Source: Bradyrhizobium sp. NDS-1 | Lineage (GTDB): Bacteria; Pseudomonadota; Alphaproteobacteria; Rhizobiales; Xanthobacteraceae | Direction: 5' to 3' | Assembly (NCBI RefSeq): GCF_032918005.1 | Contig: NZ_CP136628.1 | Location: 6,309,501-6,373,500, forward strand | DNA length: 64,000 nucleotides | In this document: positions 43,825 to 51,113 of the stretch, piece after piece | Layout of the letters: every line of letters begins with the position of its first letter | Numbering within the stretch: position 1 is the stretch's first letter | Position numbers and translations under genes: made by a program | Notes under the pieces: generated by a model | Databases searched by the model: none | What the model saw: only the letters and a program-made list of their open reading frames with translations | Told to the model about the DNA's origin: nothing

Positions 43825-43836
43825 GGCAAGGACCGG

Positions 43837-44568
43837 TCAGAGCGGATGCAGCACACGCCGCAAAAAATCCTGCGTGCGCGGATGCTGGGGTTGGTTGAGC
43901 AGCGCCTTGGCCGGCCCCTGCTCGACGATGATTCCGCCATCGATGAACAGCACACGGTCGGCGACATCGCGGGCAAATCCCATCTCGTGGGTGACGACGA
44001 CCATCGTCATGCCGTCGTCGGCGAGCTTGCGCATCACGCCAAGAACGTCGCCGACCAGTTCAGGATCGAGCGCCGAGGTCGGCTCGTCGAACAGGATGGC
44101 TTTTGGCTGCATCGCCAGCGCCCGCGCGATCGCGACGCGCTGCTGCTGGCCGCCGGAGAGCTGCGGCGGATGTGCATCGGCCTTCTCTGCAAGCCCGACC
44201 TGGGCAAGCAGGGCGCGGCCGCGCTCCAGCACTTGCGCACGGGGCTCCTTCTTCACATAGAGCGGCCCTTCGACGACGTTCTCAAGGACCGTGCGATGCG
44301 GGAACAGGTTGAAGCGCTGGAACACCATCGAGACCTGGGTTCGGATGGCCACGATCGACGGCGCATCGCGGTCGACCTTCAATCCCTCGACGCTGATCTC
44401 GCCGCGATCGTAGCTCTCGAGCCCGTTGATACAGCGCAGGATGGTGGACTTGCCGGAGCCGGAAGGACCGACGATACAGACCACCTCGCCCTTTTCGACC
44501 TTCGCATTGATGCCCTTGAGCACCTCGACCTTGCCAAAGCTCTTGTGGATGTCCTTCAGCTCGATCAT
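43837..44568 (-). CDS. Amino acid ABC transporter ATP-binding protein
   Basis: A 243-residue ATPase of the polar amino acid uptake (GlnQ/HisP) class. Walker A is GPSGSGKSTILRC, the Q loop is MVFQRFNLFPH, the signature is LSGGQQQRVAIARALA, Walker B is AILFDEPTSALDP and the switch His follows in VVVTHEMGFA. The start codon overlaps the permease stop as ATGA. Energises the neighbouring permease. Confidence 0.93.
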   Translation of the reverse strand: MIELKDIHKSFGKVEVLKGINAKVEKGEVVCIVGPSGSGKSTILRCINGLESYDRGEISVEGLKVDRDAPSIVAIRTQVSMVFQRFNLFPHRTVLENVVEGPLYVKKEPRAQVLERGRALLAQVGLAEKADAHPPQLSGGQQQRVAIARALAMQPKAILFDEPTSALDPELVGDVLGVMRKLADDGMTMVVVTHEMGFARDVADRVLFIDGGIIVEQGPAKALLNQPQHPRTQDFLRRVLHPL

Positions 44569-45218
44569 CGCTTGCCGGCCCGCTTCTCGAAGTGACGGAC
44601 CAGCAGGATCAGGGGAATGCTCATGGTGAGATACATCAGCGCCACCAGCGTAAACACGCTGGTGTTCTTGAAGGTCGAGGACGCGATCAACTTGCCCTGC
44701 AGCGCGAGCTCGGCGACCGTGATGGTGGAAGCCTGCGAGGAATCCTTCAGCATCATGATCATGACGTTGCCGTAAGGCGGCAGCACGATGCGCACCGCCT
44801 GCGGCAGCACCACGCGGCGCATGGTCAGCCACCAGCCCATGCCGATCGACTGCGCCGCCTCGATTTGCCCCTTGTCGATCGCCTCGATGCCGGCGCGGAA
44901 ATTTTCGGCCTGATAGGCCGAATAGGCGATGCCGAGCCCGAGTATCGCGGCCTGCAGGGCCGACAAGGTGACGCCGAGATCGGGCATCACGAAGTAAAGG
45001 TAGAACAACAGCACGATGATGGGGATGCCGCGGATCACGTTGATCAGGCTGGCGCTGAGCATCGACAGCGCCTTGATGCCGGAGACCCGCATCATCGCCC
45101 AGACGAGGCCCAGCACCGTGGACAGCAGCAGCGAGCCGATGGTGACGACGATCGTCAGCGCGACGCCGTTCAGCAGAATCGGGAAGAACTCGGCGGCGTC
45201 GCGCCAAAAGCCTTTCAT
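44565..45218 (-). CDS. Amino acid ABC transporter permease
   Basis: A 217-residue inner-membrane protein with about five hydrophobic helices. SLINVIRGIPIIVLLFYLYF and the EAA loop EAIDKGQIEAAQSIGMGWWL are characteristic of HisMQ/GlnP permeases. It lies 22 nt after the binding-protein gene and overlaps the ATPase gene by 4 nt. Since only one permease gene is present, it probably works as a homodimer. Confidence 0.92.
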   Translation of the reverse strand: MKGFWRDAAEFFPILLNGVALTIVVTIGSLLLSTVLGLVWAMMRVSGIKALSMLSASLINVIRGIPIIVLLFYLYFVMPDLGVTLSALQAAILGLGIAYSAYQAENFRAGIEAIDKGQIEAAQSIGMGWWLTMRRVVLPQAVRIVLPPYGNVMIMMLKDSSQASTITVAELALQGKLIASSTFKNTSVFTLVALMYLTMSIPLILLVRHFEKRAGKR

Positions 45219-45240
45219 CTGATAGCCTGGCCTCTGGCGA

Positions 45241-45996
45241 TCAACCTTGCGCCTTCAGGCCCCATTTATCGAGGATCTTGTCGATGGTGCCGTTGGCCTT
45301 CAGCTTCGCGAGCGAGGCATTGATCTTGCCGAGCAGCGCCGTCTCGCCCTTGCGCACGCCGATGCCGACCGAGCCGACGGTGACGGGCTTGTAGCCGTCG
45401 ACGAGGCGCACCTCGGGGAAGCCGCCCTGCTTCAGATTGTAGGCGAGGATCGGATAATCGGCGTAGCCGGCCTTGAGACGGCCGGTGTTCACGTCGCGCA
45501 GGATGTCGGGAATGGTGTCGTAGGCCTTGACGTCCGCGAACAGGCCGGACTTCTTCAGCGCATCGACGAAGGCGGTGCCGACCTGAGCGCCGACCGTCTC
45601 GCCCTTCAAATCGTCTTGCGTGGCGTAAGCCTTGGTGTCGCCCTTGGGCACCACCAGCCCTTCGCCGTAGGTATAGATCGGATCGGAGAAGTCGACGACC
45701 TCTTTCCGCGGCGGCGTGATGAACATCGCAGCCGCGATGATGTCGATCTTGCTCGAGGTCAGCGACGGGATCAGCGCCGAGAACTGCATCGGCTCGATCT
45801 GGACGTTGAAGCCGGCGTCCTTGCCGATCTCGGTGATGAGATCGACCATGATGCCCTGGATGGTGTTGGTCTTGGTGTCCAGGAAGGTGAAGGGAATGCC
45901 TGTCGGCGTCGAGCCGACCTTCAGCGCCTGCTGCGCCGAAGCCGGCACCACGGCCAGAGCAAGCGCCGCGATCGCGGCCAGACCAAAACGCTTCAT
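45241..45996 (-). CDS. Amino acid ABC transporter periplasmic binding protein
   Basis: A 251-residue family 3 solute-binding protein. The signal peptide ends VVPASAQQALKVGS. FTFLDTKTNTIQGIMVDLIT, IIAAAMFITPPRKEVVDFSD and PIYTYGEGLVVPKGDTKAYA follow the usual lobe pattern, with the Arg that binds the ligand carboxylate in PPRKEVVDFSDP replaced in order by Arg-Lys. The ligand is probably an amino acid or related amine. First gene of the transporter operon, divergent from an XRE-cupin regulator with two operator-like repeats between. Confidence 0.9.
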   Translation of the reverse strand: MKRFGLAAIAALALAVVPASAQQALKVGSTPTGIPFTFLDTKTNTIQGIMVDLITEIGKDAGFNVQIEPMQFSALIPSLTSSKIDIIAAAMFITPPRKEVVDFSDPIYTYGEGLVVPKGDTKAYATQDDLKGETVGAQVGTAFVDALKKSGLFADVKAYDTIPDILRDVNTGRLKAGYADYPILAYNLKQGGFPEVRLVDGYKPVTVGSVGIGVRKGETALLGKINASLAKLKANGTIDKILDKWGLKAQG

Positions 45997-46077
45997 CGCA
46001 TCCCCCTTTGGGTCTGGCCGGTGACGGCGTTTCGCGCATGTCGTGATCAGACATTGCGGGCCAAGCCGTTTCGGCCT

Positions 46078-46097
46078 ATTTTCACCAATATGAAAAT
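46078..46097. promoter_or_regulatory. XRE-cupin operator 1
   Basis: ATTTTCA and TGAAAAT form perfect 7-bp arms separated by CCAATA, in the divergent gap between the binding-protein gene and the regulator gene. A second copy of the TTCA-N6-TGAA core lies 50 bp to the right. Confidence 0.55.
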
Positions 46098-46128
46098 TTG
46101 GTCACACTTTCGCGAACGATGCAAGTAG

Positions 46129-46146
46129 TTTTCATGCACATGAAGG
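46129..46146. promoter_or_regulatory. XRE-cupin operator 2
   Basis: TTTTCA, six nt, then TGAAGG repeats the core TTCA-N6-TGAA of operator 1, 13 nt before the GTG of the regulator gene. The pairing and phasing (about five helical turns) suggest autoregulation. Confidence 0.5.
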
Positions 46147-46158
46147 AAGCGGTTTGAC

Positions 46159-46821
46159 GTGAGCGGTGGCAAAAGAATGCGCAAACCGGTCGCCGCAAAG
46201 CCGGCGAAGCGGGTGAGGGCCAAGGCCGTGATCAATAAGGCCGAGCCCGCGATGGACGTCGAAGTCGGCCGCCGCATCCGGGATCTCCGGCGCGCCAGGC
46301 AGTTCTCGCTGGAGACGGTCGCGGCGCGCACGGAGCTTTCGATCGGCTTCCTCAGCCAGATCGAGCGCGGCCTGTCGTCACCGTCCCTGCGGGTCCTGGC
46401 CACGCTGGCCGACGTGCTCGGCGTCGGCATCGCCGCCCTGTTCGGTGCAAGTCCGAGCGCCGATGGAGCATCCGATCAGGTCGTGACGCGGGGATCGCAA
46501 CGCCCCGAGCTGAAGCTCTGGCGCACCGGCGTGTCCAAGCAGCTGCTGAGCCCGGCGAGCACCGACAACAAGCTCAACCTCTTCCTGGTGCATCTGGAGC
46601 CGGGCGGCTCCACGGGCGACGAGCTCTACACCCATGACGGCGAGGAAGCCGGGCTCGTGCTCGAGGGCGAGATGATGCTGACGGTGGACAGCGAGACCTG
46701 GTCGCTGAAGACCGGCGACAGCTTCCGGTTTGCGAGCCGCAGACCCCACCGGTTTTCAAACCCGGCCGAGGATGCGAAGGCCGTGGTGCTCTGGGTGAAT
46801 TGCGTGACGGGGGCGGGGTAG
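46159..46821 (+). CDS. XRE family regulator with cupin sensor domain
   Basis: A 220-residue regulator. After a basic, probably flexible N-terminus (residues 1-30), the HTH is RIRDLRRARQFSLETVAART, then ELSIGFLSQIERGLSSPSLR. The C-terminal cupin (LVHLEPGGSTGDELYTHDGE, EAGLVLEGEMMLTVDSETWS, DSFRFASRRPHRFSNP) would bind a small ligand. Close relatives control amino acid or polyamine uptake and catabolism genes. Divergent from the ABC transporter operon. GTG start with GGAAGCGG upstream. Confidence 0.87.
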   Translation: MSGGKRMRKPVAAKPAKRVRAKAVINKAEPAMDVEVGRRIRDLRRARQFSLETVAARTELSIGFLSQIERGLSSPSLRVLATLADVLGVGIAALFGASPSADGASDQVVTRGSQRPELKLWRTGVSKQLLSPASTDNKLNLFLVHLEPGGSTGDELYTHDGEEAGLVLEGEMMLTVDSETWSLKTGDSFRFASRRPHRFSNPAEDAKAVVLWVNCVTGAG

Positions 46822-46881
46822 ATTGCCGACGCTGCACCCGCTGGCATAATGTGAGAGCCGCGAGGCAAGGGAAAACCGCCG

Positions 46882-47439
46882 ATGGATGACCTCATCATCG
46901 CTGCGATCCGACAGCGGCTGAAGACGAAAGTCACCGATCTGGGCCGACCTCCGAGCCAAGAGCTGATTCCCAGCAATCCCAGCGATATAGCCTCCGACGA
47001 AGAGTACCTTCGCTTCCGGCTGCCGCCTCTCTTGAAGCGAATCTATGCCGAGATCGGGAATGGCGGCTTCGGCCCCGGATACGGATTCATCGGATTAACA
47101 AACGGCGTTGCCGACGATACCGGCAAGACCGTTGTTGAGATCTATGACGCGTTTCGCAGTGCGCCTGAGCTGGCGTGGCCGGATGGCCTACTGCCGATCA
47201 GCCATTGGGGATGCGCGATCTATTCTTGCATCGAATGTCTCGATCCGGATTTCCGGATGCGGATTTTTGATCCCAACGATCACGATGGCGACGACTGGAC
47301 CGACGCATTCTTCGAGGATTCGCCCAGTTTCGAAGACTGGATCAGATCGTGGGCATCCGGCATCAATGTGTGGGACGCGATGTACGGCGATGACGGCCAC
47401 GTCGCTCGGATTATGTCCGCGCGCCGCAAGCGGCATTGA
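46882..47439 (+). CDS. SMI1/KNR4-like protein
   Basis: A 185-residue protein. LPPLLKRIYAEIGNGGFGPG, then YGFIGL, is the signature of the SMI1/KNR4 (SUKH) fold, where a helix is followed by the N-G-G-F-G-P-G-x-G loop. Such proteins can be immunity proteins of polymorphic toxins or housekeeping partners. No toxin gene is adjacent, so an orphan role is likely here. No signal peptide. Confidence 0.75.
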   Translation: MDDLIIAAIRQRLKTKVTDLGRPPSQELIPSNPSDIASDEEYLRFRLPPLLKRIYAEIGNGGFGPGYGFIGLTNGVADDTGKTVVEIYDAFRSAPELAWPDGLLPISHWGCAIYSCIECLDPDFRMRIFDPNDHDGDDWTDAFFEDSPSFEDWIRSWASGINVWDAMYGDDGHVARIMSARRKRH

Positions 47440-47498
47440 CGCGCGGACCGCTGCGCCGAGGGTACGGTGATGGATTTGGACGCGCGCTGCCTCCACCT

Positions 47499-47585
47499 CG
47501 TCATTGCGAGGAGCCCTTGCGACGAAGCAATCCAGGCTGTCTCCGCGGAAAGATCCTGGATTGCTTCGCTTCGCTCGCAATGACG
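47499..47585. repeat. REP/BIME-like long inverted repeat
   Basis: CGTCATTGCGAGGAGCCC at the left and GCTCGCAATGACG at the right are complementary ends. The inner parts GAAGCAATCCAGG and CCTGGATTGCTTC also pair, around a short loop. The whole element is a near-perfect foldback of 87 bp, a frequent intergenic repeat in Bradyrhizobium and relatives. It sits between convergent genes and may stop transcription from both sides. Confidence 0.7.
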
Positions 47586-47596
47586 CGGAGAGAGTC

Positions 47597-48862
47597 TTAC
47601 CCGAACCGGTGCTTATACCGCTCCACCGACAGCGCACTCACGTCGATGTCCGGCTTCTTGCCGGACAGCGTATCCGCGAGCACGCGTCCCGAACCGCAGG
47701 ACATGGTCCAGCCGAGCGTGCCGTGGCCGGTGTTGAGGTGGAGGTTGCCGTACTGCGTCGGACCGATCACCGGTGGGCCGTCCGGCGTCATCGGACGCAG
47801 GCCGCTCCAGAACGTCGCCTTGGAAAGATCGCCGCCGCGCGGGAACAGATCGGTCAAGGAATGGTCCAGCGTGGCACGGCGCGCATCGTAGAGCTTGTCC
47901 GAATAGCCGGAGATTTCCGCGGTGCCGCCGACGCGGATGCGATTGCCGAGGCGCGTGATCGCGACCTTGTAGCTCTCGTCCATCACGGTGGATTCCGGCG
48001 CGCCGGAGGCGTCCTTGATCGGCACCGTGATCGAATAGCCCTTCACCGGATAGACCGGCAGCGAAATGCCGAGCGGGGCCACCAGCCGCGACGACCAGCT
48101 GCCGAGCGCGAGCACATAGCTATCGGCCTGCAACGTGCCGGCACCGGTCATCACGCCGCTGACGCGCGCACCGTCGGTGACGATGCGGTCGATCGAGGTG
48201 TTGAACATGAAGCGCACGCCGAGCGCCTCGGCATGCTTGGCCAGTGCCTGCGTGAACATGTGGCAGTCGCCGGTCTCGTCCTGCGGCAGTCGAAGCCCGC
48301 CGACGAATTTTTCCTTCACGCCCGATAGCGCCGGCTCCACCGCAATGCAGCCCTCGCGGCTCAGCACTTCGAACGGAACGCCGTACTGCTTGAGCACGGC
48401 GATGTCCTCGGCCGTGCCGTCGAGCTGCGCCTGGTAGCGGAACAGCTGCAGCGTGCCTTGCGCGCGCTCGTCATATTGAAAGCCGATGTCGCGTCGCAGG
48501 TCGCGCAAGGAGTCGCGGCTGTATTCCGCGATCGGGATCATCCGGCTCTTGTTGACTGCGTACCGCGCGCTGGTGCAGTTGCGCAGCATCTTGAGCAGCC
48601 AGACCCACATGACGGGGTCGAGCTTCGGCCGGATCACCAGCGGGCCGTGCTTCATCAGCAGCCACTTCACCGCCTTCACCGGCACGCCGGGGCCGGCCCA
48701 GGGCGAGGAATAGCCGGGCGACACCTCGCCGGCATTGGCGAAGGAGGTCTCGAGCGCCGGCTCCGGCTGACGGTCGACGACCGTCACCTCGTGGCCGGCA
48801 CGTGCGAGGTAGTAGGCAGAGGTGACACCGATGACACCGCTGCCGAGGATCAGAACTTTCAC
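47597..48862 (-). CDS. dadA: D-amino acid dehydrogenase (DadA type)
   Basis: A 421-residue FAD-dependent membrane-associated enzyme that oxidises D-amino acids to keto acids. It starts [20 protein letters not shown] and continues [20 protein letters not shown], then [14 protein letters not shown], the DadA signature. The end [20 protein letters not shown] is also diagnostic. The GTG start matches the protein family start. It lies 70 nt after the aminotransferase on the same strand, a likely two-gene operon for alanine or omega-amino acid turnover. Confidence 0.9.
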   Translation of the reverse strand: MKVLILGSGVIGVTSAYYLARAGHEVTVVDRQPEPALETSFANAGEVSPGYSSPWAGPGVPVKAVKWLLMKHGPLVIRPKLDPVMWVWLLKMLRNCTSARYAVNKSRMIPIAEYSRDSLRDLRRDIGFQYDERAQGTLQLFRYQAQLDGTAEDIAVLKQYGVPFEVLSREGCIAVEPALSGVKEKFVGGLRLPQDETGDCHMFTQALAKHAEALGVRFMFNTSIDRIVTDGARVSGVMTGAGTLQADSYVLALGSWSSRLVAPLGISLPVYPVKGYSITVPIKDASGAPESTVMDESYKVAITRLGNRIRVGGTAEISGYSDKLYDARRATLDHSLTDLFPRGGDLSKATFWSGLRPMTPDGPPVIGPTQYGNLHLNTGHGTLGWTMSCGSGRVLADTLSGKKPDIDVSALSVERYKHRFG

Positions 48863-48932
48863 GCTTGGTCCAACTCCCGCGGCATCACGCTCGCCGCTGC
48901 AAGGAAACAACTCGCAACGGCGAGAGCAATTA

Positions 48933-50261
48933 TCAGGCCACCCGCTTGATGGCGTCGCCGAGAATCGAGACGATGTCGTCGATGTGGCTCTTTTCGACGA
49001 TCAGCGGCGGCGACAGCGCGAAGCTATCGCCACTCATGCGGAAGTACAGTCCGCGATTGAAGCAGTCGACCATGACGTCGTAGCCGCGCGCACCGACAGC
49101 ACCGTCGCGCGGCGACAGCTCGACTGCGCCCATCAGGCCGCAATTGCGGATGTCGATGACGTTCGGCAGGCCCTTGAGCGAATGCAGCGCATCGCGCCAG
49201 TATTCGGCGATCGACGCACCGCGCGTCAGCAGGCCTTCGTCCTTGTAGATGTCGAGCGTCGCGATGCCGGCGGCGCAGGCGGTCGGATGCGCGGAATAAG
49301 TGTATCCGTGAAACAGCTCCATGACATTTTCCGGGCCGATCATCATGGCGTCGTGCACCTTGCGGTGCGCGAAAACCGCGCCGCAGGGGATGGTGCCGTT
49401 GGTGATGCCCTTGGCGGTGGTCATCATGTCCGGCGTGACGCCGAAGAAATTGGCGGCGAACGGCGTGCCGAGGCGGCCGAAGCCGGTTATGACCTCGTCG
49501 AAGATCAGGAGGATGCCGTGCTTGTCGCAGATCTCGCGCAGGCGCTGCAGGTAGCCCTTCGGCGGCGGCAGCACGGCGGTCGACCCCGGGACCGGCTCGA
49601 CGATGACGGCGGCGATGGTCTCGGCGCCATGCAAGGCCACGAGGCGTTCGAGATCGTCGGCAAGCTCGGCGCCGTGCTCGGGCTGATCCTTGGCGAAGGC
49701 GTTGCGGGTGAGATCGTGGGTGTGTCGGATGTGATCGACGCCCGGCAGCAGGGTTGCGAAGGCGCGGCGGTTGGCGACCATGCCGCCGACCGAGGTGCCG
49801 CCGAAGCCGACGCCGTGATAGCCGCGCTCGCGACCGATCAGGCGGGTGCGGCTGGCCTGGCCGTTGGCGCGGTGATAGGCGAGCGCGATCTTCAGTGCGG
49901 TGTCGACCGACTCGGAGCCGGAGTTGGTGAAGAAGATGCGGTCGAGGCCCTTCGGCGCGATCTCGGCGAGCCGCTCGGCGAAGTCGAATGCGAGCGGATG
50001 GCCCATCTGGAACGACGGCGCAAAGTCCAGCGTCATGAGCTGACGCTCGACCGCGGCGGCGATCTGCTTGCGGCCGTGGCCGGCATTGACGCACCAGAGG
50101 CCGGCGGAGCCGTCGATCACCTTGCGGCCGTCGACGGTGGTGTAGTGCATGCCCTCGGCCGAGGAGAACAGGCGCGGCGCCTTCTTGAACTGCCGGTTGG
50201 CCGTGAACGGCATCCAGAACGAGTCGGTCTTGATAGTGTTCGGAATCTGATGAAGGGTCAC
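48933..50261 (-). CDS. Class III omega-amino acid:pyruvate aminotransferase
   Basis: A 442-residue PLP enzyme. [20 protein letters not shown] is the start typical of the beta-alanine:pyruvate aminotransferase group. [20 protein letters not shown] binds the cofactor phosphate, [15 protein letters not shown] holds the PLP-contacting Asp, and [16 protein letters not shown] contains the Schiff-base Lys. It may use beta-alanine, polyamine-derived amines or taurine-like donors. The GTG start has AAAGGAG 7 nt upstream; the longer frame lacks this support. Confidence 0.88.
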   Translation of the reverse strand: MTLHQIPNTIKTDSFWMPFTANRQFKKAPRLFSSAEGMHYTTVDGRKVIDGSAGLWCVNAGHGRKQIAAAVERQLMTLDFAPSFQMGHPLAFDFAERLAEIAPKGLDRIFFTNSGSESVDTALKIALAYHRANGQASRTRLIGRERGYHGVGFGGTSVGGMVANRRAFATLLPGVDHIRHTHDLTRNAFAKDQPEHGAELADDLERLVALHGAETIAAVIVEPVPGSTAVLPPPKGYLQRLREICDKHGILLIFDEVITGFGRLGTPFAANFFGVTPDMMTTAKGITNGTIPCGAVFAHRKVHDAMMIGPENVMELFHGYTYSAHPTACAAGIATLDIYKDEGLLTRGASIAEYWRDALHSLKGLPNVIDIRNCGLMGAVELSPRDGAVGARGYDVMVDCFNRGLYFRMSGDSFALSPPLIVEKSHIDDIVSILGDAIKRVA

Positions 50262-50421
50262 GGCCGCGCTCCTTTGCTGACCTGCTAGCAGAGCCACGGC
50301 TTGGAAAGCGCAACAAGTCCTTTTCTGCCTCGCCGCAACCCATTGATTTCACTGGGGCGATTAGACCATATTTGCGCGATCCGCATCACCTGCAACACAG
50401 GACCAGGGCAAGGACCGGAAC

Positions 50422-50970
50422 ATGAGCGTCGACATCGGTGGACGGCTGCGATTCATCCGGGCGCGCCACAAGCTGTCGCAGCGCGAGCTGGCCAGGCGTG
50501 CCGGCGTCACCAATTCGACGATCTCGCTGATCGAATCCAACCAGATGAACCCCTCGGTCGGCGCCCTCAAGCGCATCCTCGACGGCATCCCGATGGGGCT
50601 CGCCGAGTTCTTCGCGCTGGAGCCGGAGTCGCGGCGCAAGATCTTCTACCGCGCGGACGAGCTGACGGAGGTTGGCAAGAAGCCGATCTCGTATCGCCAG
50701 GTCGGCGACAATCTGTTCGGCCGCAGCCTCCAGATTCTGAAGGAGCGTTACGAGCCCGGCAGCGACACCGGGCGCGTGCACCTCGTCCATGACGGCGAGG
50801 AAGGCGGCATCGTGATCTCGGGCAAGCTCGAGGTCACCGTCGAGGACGAGCGCCGCATCCTCAATCCGGGCGACGCCTATTATTTCGAGAGCCGCCGCCC
50901 GCACCGTTTCCGCTGCGTCGGCGGCAAGCCGTGCGAAGTGATCTCGGCCTGCACGCCGCCGACGTTCTAG
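50422..50970 (+). CDS. XRE family regulator with cupin domain (PuuR-like)
   Basis: A 182-residue regulator. The HTH is RLRFIRARHKLSQRELARRA, then GVTNSTISLIESNQMNPSVG. The cupin part (VHLVHDGEEGGIVISGKLEV, then TVEDERRILNPGDAYYFESR, RPHRFRC) has the conserved histidine-poor barrel of PuuR, the repressor of putrescine use. It is divergent from the omega-aminotransferase and dadA genes and probably controls them. It is shorter than, and different from, the other XRE-cupin protein at 46.2 kb. Confidence 0.88.
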   Translation: MSVDIGGRLRFIRARHKLSQRELARRAGVTNSTISLIESNQMNPSVGALKRILDGIPMGLAEFFALEPESRRKIFYRADELTEVGKKPISYRQVGDNLFGRSLQILKERYEPGSDTGRVHLVHDGEEGGIVISGKLEVTVEDERRILNPGDAYYFESRRPHRFRCVGGKPCEVISACTPPTF

Positions 50971-51017
50971 AGCATGATCCGGAAAAGTGCGAAGCGGTTC
51001 TCGGAAAAGATCATGCG
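50970..51017. repeat. Bradyrhizobium-type intergenic palindrome
   Basis: GAGCATGATCCGGAAAAGTG at the left and CGGAAAAGATCATGC at the right form an imperfect foldback. The same sequence family is scattered in Bradyrhizobium genomes, often right after stop codons, as here (it begins with the last base of the regulator's TAG). Confidence 0.6.
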
Positions 51018-51029
51018 CAAACAACAACC

Positions 51030-51070
51030 TAAAGCGCGATGATGGTTCATCCAAATCTCATCGCGCTTTA
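51030..51070. terminator. Bidirectional terminator-like inverted repeat
   Basis: TAAAGCGCGATGA and TCATCGCGCTTTA are perfect 13-bp complementary arms around a 15-nt loop. The element lies between the convergent ends of the XRE-cupin gene and the molybdenum-enzyme gene. Arms ending in AAA/TTT favour a rho-independent terminator in both directions, although no long T run follows. Confidence 0.55.
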
Positions 51071-51113
51071 GACCTACGCAGCGGAGCGAGAAGATCTCGC
51101 CCCGCCCGCCGTC

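Noticed and set aside
46882..47439. SMI1/KNR4 protein as immunity gene of a toxin system
   Set aside because: No toxin, secretion or repeat-rich gene lies nearby; the evidence is limited to the fold.
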